Source of the DNA: Chrysomallon squamiferum
Taxonomy: Eukaryota > Mollusca > Gastropoda > Neomphalida > Peltospiridae
NCBI GenBank assembly: GCA_012295275.1
Contig: CM022678.1
Span: 4,607,223-4,671,222, forward strand
DNA: 64,000 nt
Direction of reading: 5' to 3'
The position numbers were made by a program, and so were the translations under genes. A model generated the notes under the pieces. That model saw nothing but the letters and a program-made list of their open reading frames with translations, was not told the DNA's origin and searched no databases. Each line of letters opens with the position of its first letter. The first letter of the stretch is position 1. Of this stretch, positions 38,931 to 52,617 are shown piece after piece.

Positions 38931-39558
38931 GTATTAACTAAACTTCAAAATTTGATTTGTTCTAAAGAATGACAAAAATAAATTCACTCAGCAAAGCTGA
39001 CGACCATTTTATTGCGACGTCATTTCGTTGATACAAATCAAATATCACAACGAGAAACAAGTTGTCTTTTTGACCTTCAATAACATTTTTCTTACTTTTA
39101 ATATATATAATACATTGTTATATTATCTTATGTTTATAATTACTTATTTTTATATTATGATATATCACCATTAACAGTCCAGCATGTATATTAACAACAT
39201 ACATCAAATTAAACATGACTGCCAAATTTAGGCAAGATTCCAGATTGATGAGTTTATGTATCCGATCTGTTCTCTTCAAACTACAGCACAATCTTAGACG
39301 GTCTTATTTTCATGACAGTTCTTTTCCTTATATGTCTTCTGGAAAGTGGATTGTTGGTCCAATTGCAAGGATGCCACCAAACCGACGTTGCATCAGTCTT
39401 ACTTGTATCATACACACCATTTAAATTGGAATATGTCCAATATCTGTACCACCAGCCACCTTTATATTTTTCAGTACAGTTGATAGATTCCCCAGCAAAG
39501 TCTTTGTCTTTTGCACTGAAGTTACAACCGTTATGCATTTGGAGACCATCACCTAAAA

Positions 39559-39559
<1 letters not shown>

Positions 39560-39618
<59 letters not shown>

Positions 39619-39725
39619 TGTATCTATGTATGTATGTATGTATATATGTATGTATATATGTATGTACATGCATTTTACACAAAACAACTCTCTCTCCAGC
39701 ACACACACACACACACACAAACGCA
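39560..39725. repeat. TA, TATG and CA microsatellites in intron 4
   Basis: TA run (39563-39590), TATG-type run to about 39665 and a CA run near 39700-39720. They create the long low-complexity frames read through here. Confidence 0.95.
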
Positions 39726-40222
39726 CACACAACATATACATATGTCATTCACTACTGATAAAAATCACGTATAAACATGTCTATATAACACGTTCAGATA
39801 CCAATATATTTGTTTAATGTGTAGATGATTCTATTAAAATTGCATATCTATAAGAAAAAACTTGACATCTTGGTTTAGGAAATACTACTGAGGCTGTTCA
39901 GTAAACAGAATAATGTTTGTGTCTTTGTCGTTATTCCTATTTTCCAAAACTCTTCAGTCTTCATTCATCCTGTATTTGATGTAAAATAAAATATTCTCTG
40001 GTATAACAACCATAATAATAATTAAAAAACAGTAATGTAAGTGTAATTCTAATTACCAGCAGTTCTGCTGTAGTTGGCTACTGACAACTGGAAATTCTTT
40101 TCATCTCCTGCTATAGAGAAATTCTTGTAGGAGGCATAGGAAACGTTCTCGTCTAAATCTTCTAAATCTACCCTCAGTTCAAAAACTCCTTGAGTAGTCA
40201 GTCTGTGAATATTCGTGTTACC

Positions 40223-40278
<56 letters not shown>

Positions 40279-41057
40279 GTATTATATTTGATAAAGAATT
40301 ATAACTCAACTTTCAAAGAAAATATCTCTCCATTAAGTCCACCAATGAAAACATTTAACATAGTTTAAACATACCTAGCCAGAACTCATTGCTCAAATTT
40401 CCGAAACCGTCTTTGTATTCATTCCAAGTTCTATAAAAATCTTCCGATCCGTCTGTCCTTCACTGAAAAACCTAAAAATATAAACACACTCACAAGTACA
40501 CCGGTTTGTAAGAAATAAGCAAAAGGAAATAGACTGAAAGATAGACAGATAGGTAGGTAGATAGGAAAGGAGGTATACAGCTAGCTAAATAGATAGAAAG
40601 AAAGATAGATATACAGATGGGGAACAAATATATATATATATATATTAATACGATTTAGATGCCGGTAAAATTAAATAATTGAAATATGTTTTTGACCATT
40701 GTAATATCCTTTAAGAACAAAACATGCGACTTTAAAGATCATTCTTAAAATTATTAGTTCAGTTAATCAGCGGCCAGTTTCGTTTAAAAACACAAATTTA
40801 AAATTTATAATTCCGAGGCTTTCGTTGACGTCCGCCGAAACATAATTTATGTGAGCAACAAAAAAGAAAACCGGAGACCTGGGCGAACAAAACACGCTTT
40901 CACAAGAGAAGCTGCTGCATACATATCCAGTGATTCTCTTTCATCTTCACGGAGGTCAAGGTAGAGCATTTTGAAACTTTTGTCCTGCATAATTTTATCG
41001 GCTGTTTTGGTGCAGTAATTGTATGGCATAAACTGAGTCAGTAAGAGCGTATTGGTT

Positions 41058-41060
<3 letters not shown>

Positions 41061-41149
<89 letters not shown>
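41061..41149. repeat. TC microsatellite, ~90 bp
   Basis: Pure TC repeat in intron 2 of the 39281-42513 copy. The left arm has no TC run at the equivalent place, so it expanded after the inverted duplication. Confidence 0.98.
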
Positions 41150-41152
<3 letters not shown>

Positions 41153-41861
41153 TATATATGTTTATGTTTATATAAACATAAACGTAACTTAAAATTTGAC
41201 ATTAACATAATTATCTTGTTATTCACGTAACCGATTCTGTCATTAATAGTTGTTACTTTGCTGATAAGGTTTGCTAGTGGATAATTTAATTATGTTTATT
41301 TGCTTTTGTTTATTTTCCAAATGTTTTTGTGAAATGATCAATAAATAAGTGAAACTGTACTCCGTGATCATATGTTATATTATTTATGATGTTGCTAGTA
41401 TTATACCATCACCGTAATAAACCATTGTCTAAATTTACTAATCCATTTCTTAATCCCTGAACGCTTTACCTCCCTTACAAGTAAGTAGCTTAGGTAAGGT
41501 GGCCGTGAAGCTATGAAAACTTTATATTCCATTATTAATTTCATTACAGACATCATACCTACATATATACATACATGCATACATATTATATAGATAGATG
41601 GATAAATCAAACCTTTTTAACTTACCAGCCATCCTCCATTACTAATTTCACAATAGACACTGATTGGCTGTCCGCCATCACGTGGTGTTACCAAGTAAAC
41701 ACCGTCAGTCTGAATTCCTTTCTTCACGACATCGTAACAGTCAGCAGGTACGTCGTTTTCAACATCTGTAAAGTGAATTCAGTGTATTCTGCGTAAATCT
41801 GTGACTCTAATTATTTTAATCTAAAAAGCAATAATAATAATAATAATAATAATCATAGCAA

Positions 41862-41908
<47 letters not shown>

Positions 41909-41933
41909 ATATTATTATTATTATTATTATTAA

Positions 41934-41999
41934 TATTCACGACACCTGCAGGTACGTCGTTTTCAACGTCTAAAAAATCAATTCAGTGTATTCTGAGTA
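41934..41999 (-). pseudogene. Vestigial exon-2 5' fragment in intron 1
   Basis: Copy of the start of exon 2 (CTGCAGGTACGTCGTTTTCA on the plus strand) and its flank, beside TAG/TTA runs. It is the best preserved of the four fragments. Confidence 0.65.
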
Positions 42000-42529
42000 A
42001 ATTTTCTGTCGACTGTCTGCAAATATTTGTTTCTAAAACGCAAATATAATAATAAAAAGAAGAAGAAGAACAAGAAGAAGAAGAACAACAACAACAACAA
42101 CAAAGAAGAAGAAGATGAAAAAGAAAAAGAAGAGGAAGAAAAGATAATGCAATCGACAGAGGAAATGACAGAACTACATATTTTTATCTTAATAACTTAC
42201 CGAAACGTTGCATGCCCGTATGATTTTCAAATGTCGAATAATTAACTTCATCACCGTTTAACGAACAGACGTTGTCAGTGGTTGAATAGAAAATACTTCG
42301 GCAGCCAGGACGATGATAGCAATTTGCTGCGCACTGTAATCTTCCTCGGGCTGTCATTTCTTTTAAACTTTGTGATTTGGGTTTTAAATCTCGGAAGAAT
42401 GGTGATTCGGGGAAATCGGTTCGAACGTTGCCAGAAGCTGGACAGAGTTCGGAGGAAACAGAGGCCTCAAACAGGATGACAATCGTAAGTGAGATACTCT
42501 TCACAGACGTCATAGTTGACGTTGTGTTT

Positions 42530-43432
42530 GTTGGCACCGGGTAAATCAGAGTGTTGTCGATCTTGTCTTGTGCACAAATAGATCGGAGCTGTATTTGCCT
42601 TCAGTATTGATTTATTGGAATACTCTTTGTGTTTTGAGGAAGATAATTGATTATTCGTTTCCTTTCTTTCGGTTGGATCTGTAAGTCCTTGTACAAAAGA
42701 ATAACACAATTTAATGAGTGCTTCGTCGCAACGGCCGATATGAAATATATAAATACTGTGATAGAATTAAACTTGAAGAAATGAAGTGTGTGCGGTTTTT
42801 TTCTTGAGAAAACATTAACAAGTAATTGCTTTCCATCAATTCCATGAAAGCTAATTATCTGTTTTTATTTTTCTAATAGATTCAATCAAAGAATAAATGT
42901 TTTATCTTTGACTACACTGCAGTACAAAGAGGAATTTTCACTGATGCATGAAATTTGATGCAGTAAAATAAATGTAGTAGATAACACACAAGTCTTACTG
43001 TTATACAATAAATATTTAACTTTAATTCCAATAATCATAATAAAATTGATTTATATGTACTGAATCGTAATTAAAATCTCAAACACTATACATTTTCTAT
43101 AATCCATGGACTGCAGTTGTTTTACAGTTATAATAAAACAGTTTCGTTTTCTTTTCCTTTTTCTAGCTACATGTGTGATCACGTGATATCCAGCTTGTTA
43201 TTGCTGGTTCACAACAATTAAGATTGAAATTATTGAAAAGCATTGTAGTTTGAAATATTCAAAGAAAAACGTTTCAAATGAATCGTAACATAAGTATTTA
43301 TAATCTAATTTTCAAAACAAAGTAGAAAACAGAAGACATGCCAGAATCAACACCATAACGAACATTAATTCACACAGACTTCACATATCTCGCTATATGT
43401 CCACGTATTACTGTGTTTTCATCAAACAGTGG
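42530..43432. other. Intergenic part of the right inverted arm
   Basis: Mirror of 29999-30980. AT-rich sequence with no gene recognised. Confidence 0.6.
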
Positions 43433-43623
43433 GACGAAGTAAGATTGTCTTATTTTTCATAACTGTTCTTTATTTTCGAAACTGCAGTGACTTTTTCAGT
43501 AGTCAGAACATTTCTGACCAACCACGGACCTTTGTAAGTTTCAGATCAGTTGTCAGCTGAACTGTCCAAGTCTTTGTTCTTTTGTACGGAAATAACAACC
43601 ATTGTGCCAGTCAAGACCATCAC
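43433..43623 (-). pseudogene. Degenerate FReD exon-5 relic
   Basis: Mirror of 29798-29998, with the same frameshift after HNGCYFRTKE and the same loss of the WWY...NLNG core. The decay therefore predates the inverted duplication. Confidence 0.75.
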
Positions 43624-44040
43624 CTAAAAAACAATTATTGCAATACTTTTTATGCCTCTCATTAATCTAACCTCACTCTCATACAAAAATCAGACTATTC
43701 AAATAAAAATTAAACTTTTTAAATAGTTAAAACTTTCCTGACTTTAATAACGAGGTTACTTCGTTTTCCTATTCTGTTTTGTAACAACAATATCCACAAT
43801 CACTACAATATCAGCAACACAAAAAACAGAAGCAGAAATAATAATAAGAAGAAGAAGAAAAAGAAGAAGAAGAAAAAGAACAAAAACAACACCGAGGTCG
43901 TGCATCTTTTAGACCTGCACCACATCCAAAACTAGTTTCTAATCTGTTCTTTTTTCCTTCTTCTTCTCCTGTTTTTGTTAAGAATTCCTTTTCTGTGAAC
44001 GAAGACATATATTTGTCCACTACTTCGTTTTTATATTTTT

Positions 44041-44107
44041 GGTACTATCACGTGATGCCGTCAAGCCAATCAGTGTCTACTGTGAAATTATTAATGGAGG
44101 ACGGCTG
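44041..44107 (+). pseudogene. FReD exon-2 3' relic
   Basis: Plus-strand ISVYCEIINGGRL-like end of exon 2 with donor GTAAG at 44108. Mirror of 29249-29318. Confidence 0.65.
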
Positions 44108-44301
44108 GTAAGTCAGAAATACCTTGATGTAAACAAACAAAAACACACTCAGAAACACATCTGCAGCTATCTAGGCTCCCTGATATATGGAGTTCCTATA
44201 CAGCAACTTAAATTGTGAAACATATCTTTTATGGCAGGCAATCATTTCACCTCGCCATATTGAGAGGCCTGTTTCCACTACGTCACAGTTTCTTCGACGA
44301 C

Positions 44302-44385
44302 AATGTTTGTTTTGCGCATGGTGACGATGTTTTTCAGTCTACTTTTGACGATTGTCCAGGAGTTCGACGTTACAGTAAACTGTTA
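44302..44385 (+). pseudogene. PAN exon-1 3' relic
   Basis: Plus-strand DNVCFAHGDDVFQSTFDDC, then GVRRY. Mirror of 28984-29062, with exon order likewise inverted relative to the exon-2 relic. Confidence 0.7.
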
Positions 44386-45813
44386 TTTTAATGAAGTCAT
44401 TAGTCTCAGAAAATGTTTACATTAATAGCAGTGATATATCTTTGTGCTAAGTAAAGAATAAAGATGTTTGTTGTCTTAGATGTTTTATTCTGTCTTTCCC
44501 TCTGTCAGACCTTGTTGATCTATTTTTCTGCATATGAAAATAAGAATCGGTGTTAATAATGGACAGAAGATAAGGAATTTGTGTGTACTGAATATGATAA
44601 TGTTTATCGACAATTCTAATCCTAATTATTCTCTGGAGAGAAGTTTTTCAGTAAAAGCAAGAGAAAGCAACATGATTAAACATGGCGGAAAGTCCAATTA
44701 TAATAACATATACATCTTCCTCTTTATCGTAAACAAAGCAACACATAACTATTGATTATAATGACTTTAAACTACCATTCAGTCATTAAACAAAACCTGT
44801 AAAGACTGGGTATTTTTGTCATACTTTAGGACATACAAACAAATATTGTTATTCAAAGTTCAGTTAATTATTCCTTCATATTAGATTTGTTTTACTATAA
44901 CCATCTTCAGACAGCAACAAAATTACCTTTGTACTGGAAAAATAACCAATTATTAAAAATTAATTCGATCATTGCTTCTATCCTTCGATTAGAAACTTTA
45001 CATCGATGTCCCGCTTTAACGAGTGCATCTTACCATTGACGTTCGTGAAACAGAACTGTTAAAAAAATATGTATTATTTTTATGAAGAATTATTTTATTT
45101 TTATTCTATTCTATTTTATTCTATTCTATTCTATTCTATTCTATTCTATTCTATTCTATTTATTTATTTATTTATTATACATGGACCCCTGCTCCTCGTG
45201 ATTTCATTTTCACCTTCGTAGAGTCATGATATACATTTTGCAGTCGCTTGTTGGCTAATTTTATTTTTGAATTTGTAATTTTGTAGCTTAATTCTAAGCC
45301 TCGCTGGGAGATGTTTGTGTGAACATTTTACTACATTTTCTTAAGAACTAAAAAATTCGTAAGAACTAAATTTATGACATAAAATGAATAAACTCACTCT
45401 GACTTGTCCGATAAGCTCATTTTTCTTTCGTATGATAATGTTATGAGACTGCAATTTATTAGACGGTGATCAGGAAACATGTGTTCCTCGCTTTTAAAAT
45501 CCCCAGTAACACTATTAAAGCTCAGAAGAAATATCACCATGTCACACTCAAAATAACGACAGACTTGGAACAAAACAAACGGACAAAGAATTAGAGGGAA
45601 AAAGTCTTCAAAGAAAAAAAATATATATACAGCCATGTAAAAATATATCATTTAAAGACCAGGAGCAAATTTCATTTTATAGTTTTAGTTTATATTTAAC
45701 GGTCTCTATGAGATAAGGGCTCATATAGTAGACACAGATCATAGATTTTTTTTCCCAGTGGTTCTTATTTAACTTGGACTAGATTGTATTGTCTTTCTTC
45801 GTTACTGATTCAG
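44386..45813. other. Intergenic; right arm plus unmatched segment
   Basis: 44386-45065 mirrors 28310-28980. 45065-45700 has no left-arm partner and carries an ATTCT pentanucleotide run at about 45104-45160. Small frames at 44534 and 45394 look like chance. The upstream exons of the plus-strand copy that follows are absent. Confidence 0.6.
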
Positions 45814-46071
45814 GTATTTCAGCGAAGGACTGACGGATCGGAAGATTTCTACCGAACTTGGAATGAATATAAAGACGGTTTTGGAAATTTGAACAATGAG
45901 TTCTGGCTGGGTGCGTTCTATTTTATTTACTTGTTTGACGCACAGAAAGATTACTGAATGCATGTGTGAGTTTTGAAGACGAAACATTCTTTTAATATTG
46001 ATTTTGTGTCATTATGAAGTGAACATTTTATTACAAACATTTATTATTATTGTTACTATTATTCCTATTAC

Positions 46072-46126
<55 letters not shown>

Positions 46127-47167
46127 GTTAGGTGACACCAATATTCACAGAATGACTACTCAAGGACTTTATGAACTGAGGGTAGATTTAGAAGATTTTG
46201 AAGGGAACAAGACCTACGCTTCCTACAAGAATTTCTCCATAGCAGGAGAAGAAAAAATGTCCAGTTGTCAGCAGCCAATTACAATGGAACTGCTGGTACT
46301 GTGATTTGAAATTACATCATCCTCTAGATATTGTTTACGTTAATAATAACATTTGACGTTAACCTTTTCTTCTATTTAGTTTTCTTTTGATCATTGTCAC
46401 TTTCATTTTCTTCATCATTGTCATTATTAGCACTATTGTCATTATTGTTATAATGATCATCATCATTATCATTATCATTAATATTATTATTAAAATCATT
46501 ATTACAAGAATTGTCATCATCATCCTCTACACCACTTTTAAGGATTTCAATATTGCAAATGTAATTATAAAAAAAAAGAAAAAAAAAAAGAAGATGAAGC
46601 TTTCATATTATTCACGTTTAAAGGTCGGAAGTACTGAAAAAAAAAGAATGTTAACCCAAAACTTACTTAGTAGTTAGGAAAGTAATTATTAAGTATTTTA
46701 TATTATCTCTATTTATTGATGCAGTCAGATACTCAGTAAACGTGTATTACTTTACTAATTTGTCATGTGTGGATATGAATCAGACGGAGACTAATCAAAA
46801 GAAATACATCAACTGTTTCCTTTTCTTTTCTTATTTTTCTGTAGCTGATGCTCTGGAGTGGCACAACGGTTGTTATTTCAGCACAAAAGACAAAGACTTA
46901 GACAATTCGCCTTTGGACTGCGCTCAAGGAAGTAACGGCGCGTGGTGGTACAGATCTTGCTTCCGTTCCAATTTAAATGGCATGTACAGAAAAGCGAAGT
47001 ATGAAACAGGGACAATTTCATGGCTCGATCCGAACTACGGTTCGGCGATCACATTAAAAAGAACAGTTATGAAAATAAGACCGTCTAACTTTGTGCCTTG
47101 TTCAAATACGTGGACACAACAGAGAGAGAGATGCGAAGTCTGCGAAATACTGATCAATGTCGTGTAG
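45814..47167 (+). pseudogene. Plus-strand FReD copy, exons 3-5 only, frameshift and stop-loss
   Basis: Exon 3 45814-45910, exon 4 46132-46295 and exon 5 46845-47167. Exons 1 and 2 are missing. Exon 4 is 164 nt instead of 165: a one-base deletion in the GEEK segment shifts the frame and ends it in MELLVL-stop. Exon 5 is open ([38 protein letters not shown]). It has lost the usual TAG after SNFVP through a small deletion, so the frame runs on for a further 24 codons to 47167. AATAAA is at 47222-47227. It is the mirror of the intact gene at 23778-25968. Confidence 0.8.
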
Positions 47168-48451
47168 ATTACGGTTTTTCTTATCTTTTCTACTTTTTTC
47201 TTTTTAATCTTTTTTTGAATTAATAAATCTTTATGCAGTAATTTGTTGTTTGTTTTTTTCACTGATTTTTTTGTTCACGTTTGTGTAAGAAAATATATTT
47301 CAGATATTTCAATCTTATATGCCGTAAACTAAAATTGTCGTAAACTAAAATAATGAAATTGTTTTAATTCCATTATATACGCACCGTTTTATCGTTACCG
47401 ACTGAATGCTATATACTGATCGTTAAAATAACTTTGAAATGTTAGAATCCAAACATTAACCAAACCTGAACATTTTCATCAGTTTTATCACACTTTAATA
47501 CATGTAAACTAATATTATTATTCAACGTTCAGTTAATTATTCCTGGTAGAACCACGTGATTGCTGTGTTAAACATTATATTTTATTTACTGCCTCAATGT
47601 TCAGACACGAATCGACAGCAGTGACAGTAATGCATAGTATCCAATCAAATATTAAACATTTATTCGTTTATTATATCTGCCTTTCTGTTAGAAAGCTACA
47701 AATCGATATCTCTATTACAAAAACTATCGAATCAGTTGCTAGAGCATAAATCCTATGCATAAACAAAAACAACTGAAGCATTCTGAAGGTTCTGCGTTCA
47801 TTTTCTATCAAACAACAGTTGATTGGTTTACCTTTAATTCCACGATACACACTGCATGTGTCAACATTTAAGTACAGAACAGCTGCAGCTAACTACATTC
47901 AGTTTACGACAACAAGTAAATCAGGCGATGTAGTTAATTTGTAAGAAAAGAAAAGATTGTAGTTCAACAATTAGCTTGCATTTACCGTTATGACGACATG
48001 AAGCACGTCAAGCACAACGTGTATGAAGACGACAGCAACGACGTCATGTATGTCTTCTCTGACAATCGCTTCTGCCATTATTTTTTTCCTCTGTGTACAG
48101 AAATGTCGTCAAAGAAATTAATTCGTTCGTTGTTTATATTCTTCTATCGCAATGTTTACATTGGTGACGGGCTTTAAAGAAAATACTTTATTATTTATGT
48201 TTATGCAATGCAAATGGAAAAACACATACTCTGTTTTAGGAAATAAAAAATACTTCTTACTTAGATTAAGCTGCCTGGTCATGGTAGAAAAATGAAGATC
48301 GAGAAGAGAAAAAAACAAAATGAACGAAAAGAGGAAAGCGAATATGAAAATGGATAAAAACAAATTAAATAAATTAATAAATAATATATATTATCAAATA
48401 TTGTCAAAGTAATAATAATTAAAAAAAAGTATTGTAATTAAAAATACTTGT
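47168..48451. other. Intergenic part of the right inverted arm
   Basis: Mirror of 22549-23777. AT-rich sequence with no gene recognised. Confidence 0.6.
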
Positions 48452-48605
48452 ACTATCTGTTCGACTTCAGTATTTTCTGCCAATTGGAAATTCTTGTCTT
48501 CTTCTCCTGATATAGAGATATTCTTAGAATGACGGATGTAATCTTCAAATTCATCTAAAGTCATAAAATCCTGGAGTAGTCAGACGATGAATGTTAGTGT
48601 TACCA

Positions 48606-48644
<39 letters not shown>

Positions 48645-49164
48645 CATTATTAAGATGTTGATAATGATATCATTGTCAGATAATACCTATGTTTCTAGAA
48701 TACGTATTTAAAACAAACGAGTAATTATGCTGTCTTGAAAAACTCGTGTTTGCATTCACTAATCTTTGTAGATATCAAAAACGTAATCATGGTTAAACAT
48801 ATCCAGACAGAACTCATTGTTTAAGTTTCCGAAACCGTCTTTATATTCATTGCAAATTCTGTAGAAACGTTCGATCTGTCAGTTCTTACACAAAAAACCT
48901 GAGTCTGTGATTGAGAAACAATAACTGTAAGACAGACAGTGCTGATAATGGTAGTATAAATGTCATTAGCATGAAGTGCTTTTTTCAAAGCATCGTAAGA
49001 TATAATGGTCATTCGTCGAAATCGGTTTCATCGTTGCCAAAAGTTGTACAGGATGAAAATGATGAGTGAAGTAAAAACTTGTTGTCTTTGTTGTCTGTAA
49101 AGATAAATCAGTGTAATATGGAAAAAGACGTGTGGATGAAATACAAAGTTATATGATTATTTCT

Positions 49165-49232
<68 letters not shown>

Positions 49233-49569
49233 TAAACAAAAAAAGAAGAAGACAGATGCAGTAAAACAAATTGGAGGATTTGTATTACATTTACCATGGA
49301 ATAAGTTATCTCATCACAGCATGACGAACAAACGTTGTCAGTGGTTGAATAGAAGATACTACGACACTCAGAAAGAAGATAACACTGTATATCACACTCT
49401 GATCGTGCTGAAGTCATCATTTCTTTAATCCTTTGATCTTGGGTTTCACGTTCTGAAATAATCGTGATTCACGAAGGAAAGTTTCTACTGAACCAGAAGC
49501 TGGACAGACATCTTATGTAGTCGTGGTCTGAAACAGGATGAAAATTGTGACTGTTACGTTCGAGAACAT
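48452..49569 (-). pseudogene. Heavily decayed PAN-FReD copy
   Basis: Exon 1 49295-49569 (MFSNVTVTIFILFQTTTT, stop, [20 protein letters not shown]; then a one-base deletion before MMTSARSECDIQCYLLSEC), exon 3 48803-48898 (frameshift; donor GT changed to GA) and exon 4 48452-48603 (frameshifts; acceptor AG changed to TG). Exon 2 is lost, although its intron flank remains near 49095, and no exon 5 is found. An additional signal-peptide-side fragment is visible at about 49000-49075. AAT runs lie at 48605-48645 and 49165-49232. Confidence 0.8.
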
Positions 49570-49904
49570 GATCAAACGTCTTCTACTTTCGAGATCTTCT
49601 CAGTCGTCATTTCACATGAGTGGTGGAGAGTTCTGTACATTTTCCTTCAAATGAATTTTTTTTTACTGATGTTTGAAGATTATCCACGAATGCTAAGTAA
49701 CAGTAAATTTGTTTATTAGTTAATGTGATAACTGGAAAAATCTTTCATTTCAGTAACTCTGATAAATTTGGGATCAGAGACAAAAATAAGTAAAGTAAGG
49801 GCCGTGATGGTATGAGTGGACGTAGTGGTTGTCGAAACCATTTCTTGTTAACTTACGTCTTAGAACTCGGTGCATTACTTATTTTAAAAGTGTGTATATG
49901 TACT

Positions 49905-49957
<53 letters not shown>

Positions 49958-50611
49958 TCACTCAAAATACTAAAATAAATAAAAATAGCACATTACACAA
50001 AATTTCGAAAACTGTCTTAAAGATTTTTCGAAAATCTGTTTCATGCTGTAAATGCTTCGAATCATCAGAATGGATGAAGATGTTTGTAGCCACGCAAATT
50101 CGTTCTTAATAAAGGAACAAAGAGAACATCGAAAGTTTGGTGAAAAAAAAAAAAAAATAAATAACAAAATAAATGAAGAAAAATATTAGTAGTGATGTTT
50201 TCTAAAGTTTTTCAATATCATTCCTCTATTTAGCATTGTCGAGAACTAGAATACATAGCAATATTACTTTATTTTTCATATTTCATTAGAATATATGTCT
50301 TTGAAGAAATGTGTTTGTGTGTGTGTCTGTGAGTGTGTGTATATATATATTTAAAACAAATTCTAGTTGTTCTTCTTACTCCAATTTTCCCCTTCGATAC
50401 AAAGATGTAACTTTATTTCAGACTGCTCGTTCTGTATAGGTTTAGTGATCAGTTAATCAATCATCTGCCGATGCGCCAAATTTTAGAAGTTATTTAATTT
50501 TATTTTTCAGATTGTTCTTCCAAAATTCAATAAACCTAAGAGAACTAAATTTACAGTGACAAATCATGACTTGATTAGAAGCTTATCTATTTCTATTTAA
50601 ATTAAAATTAA

Positions 50612-50685
<74 letters not shown>

Positions 50686-51730
50686 TAATAATAATAATAA
50701 TAATACTTAGTTACTGTTGACATGTAAGATTAATTTATTTCACAATTTCGATAACAGAATAAACTTGAAATAACTCGTGCATGAAAGGAAACTTTGATAC
50801 ACGCAAGTAAACGGTATCTTAATAAGAATAACCGTCTGCTAGAGAACATCAATGGTCTAATATAGAATTGGCAAAAACTTATAAATCAATGTACTTTCAA
50901 CACAGTTTATTTCCTTATCTGTACTCAATGTTCTGTTGGACAGAATTATCACAAGTTTATTCTGTTATCTTAATTTCGCTGTATCACATTGTGAAATAAA
51001 TTAGTTTTCCATATGTCACAAGTTAATTGTGTGAGTGGTTGTGCGGGTTTTTTATAATTAAATTAACAGTAGATAAATCTCTGTATCTACCATTCTGATC
51101 GATCTATGTAGATCAGATGTTCGTAAAGTACATAATGAAACCAGTTCAGTCAAACATCATAAAAGTGCAGGATTCAGGTGTAAGCTAAAAAAAAAATTAA
51201 ATAAAAAGTGTGAAAGTCTACACTGCGACCCCGGCCCACCCCACCCCAAAACAAAAAAGACAAAATAAAATAAAATAAAATAAATAATCTGTAGGTTTGC
51301 ATGAAACTTTTAATTAAAATAAAACGAGGTTACGAATATTACAATTAAGATAATCTACGTGTATCATTTAATTTTTGAGACGAAAATTAAACATTTTTAG
51401 TAATCCATGTTTGTTTGTTTTTTCTTAATTAGAATTTGTTTTGTACATCTTTTCGAGGACTGAACTTCTAGATCAGTTTAAACGAATACATTTTCGAACG
51501 TGTTTGACTTTCAACATTGCAAGGAAAGGTTATCTCTAAGTTTATCGTTTACCAATTTGACTATATGTTCAAGTTCTGTTAAGTTGTGGATAGAAAAAAG
51601 AAAAAAAGAAATAATGAAAGAAAATGCAGTCCATGTTTTTAACTGCATTAAGCTGTACTGACAGTCAGTGGAGAAAGTCGTACAAAGAAAATGCCTCCAT
51701 GTTTTCACAAACACAAATATGAACACGTTA

Positions 51731-51802
<72 letters not shown>

Positions 51803-52606
51803 TAACAAAAAAAAAAAAAGAGGGTGGACAAAACAATAAAAACAAAAGATAAAATGAGAAGTAAAAATAAATGTGAATCTGATTAAATCCGTATTCTAAC
51901 CAACCCCTCTATTCATCTTTGGGTCTTCCCTCGCTTTCATACCTACTGCCCTTAGATAAAACAAAAACCAACCCAAACTAATAAATCAATGAAATTTTAA
52001 AATAAATGTTGTTGTAACAAGCTGAGATTTGACGTCAAATGACGTGCCAGATTGACAACTATTGCTATACATTTCACACTCAGACCAAAGTTATCCACAT
52101 TTCTAAGAAGACAGACAGAAACAATGATCAGCTCTAAGGTAGGTATCTATGATATTTACATTATGCCAATACAAATCTACATTATATACATAGAAATAGT
52201 TATTATATATATAGAAATAGATATATACATATATATATATATGACTATATAGGTTTCTACATTTTCGTTGAGACCAAAGATATAGTTATACTTCGAAATG
52301 TTTTTGTTTTTTTCCCTGATGTCTGATTTTAAAAAGTGAAGGATTTTTTTTTTTTTTTTTTTTAGGGGGTTTGTATTTTCTTTTATTAGACACCCAGTAC
52401 TCAATGTTTTTTATTTTTATTTATTTATTTATTTTTTTTTTTCTCTTGATGGGGTGTGAAATATTCATTCATTTGTTCAGATATAGCGGATATTATAAAT
52501 CAAATGAACGTCGTTAAATAAAACAATATTTGTTCTGCCTCTACCAATTAAGATATATAAAATATATTAAAAAGTATCTTATTTACTGTCAACATTTTAT
52601 TTCTAG
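49570..52606. other. Gene-poor intergenic sequence
   Basis: AT-rich DNA with TG runs near 49905-49955, an AAT run at 50610-50702, CA runs at 51730-51787, a TA patch near 52220-52240 and poly-T at 52345-52363. A short PAN-end-like scrap lies near 49660-49700. I see no supported gene. Confidence 0.6.
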
Positions 52607-52617
52607 TTACGTGGAAA

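Larger units (their letters stand above)
39281..42513 (-). pseudogene. PAN-FReD gene with all five exons but a nonsense codon
   Basis: Exons: 42201-42513, 41626-41765, 40375-40471, 40057-40221 and 39281-39552. Exons 1, 2, 4 and 5 are open and spliceable (MTSVKSISLTIVILFEASVS; LCPASGNVRTD; CAANCYHRPGC). Exon 3 begins VFQ-stop-RTDG: TGA at 40460-40462 replaces the CGA present in the mirror copy at 32487, a one-base C to T change. Exon 5 is 272 nt and unusual: HNGCNFSAKDKDFAGESINC, KGGWWYRYWTYSNLNGVY (Trp where the family has the second Cys) and SVWWHPCNWTNNPLSRRHI with an extra Cys. If the stop is real the protein ends early in the FReD; a base error or reading through it would leave a full-length gene. 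Confidence 0.75.
39000..48603. repeat. Inverted duplication, right arm
   Basis: Reverse-complement partner of 22398-33085, with an unmatched segment at 45065-45700 and a more complete inner end (39110-40040, holding exon 5). Both arms contain lesions the other lacks, so the duplication is followed by independent decay. The spacer is about 5.9 kb. Confidence 0.85.

Noticed and set aside
39312-39758. 148-codon plus-strand frame
   Set aside because: Antisense of exon 5 and then TATG repeats; the sense strand has the fibrinogen-domain motifs.
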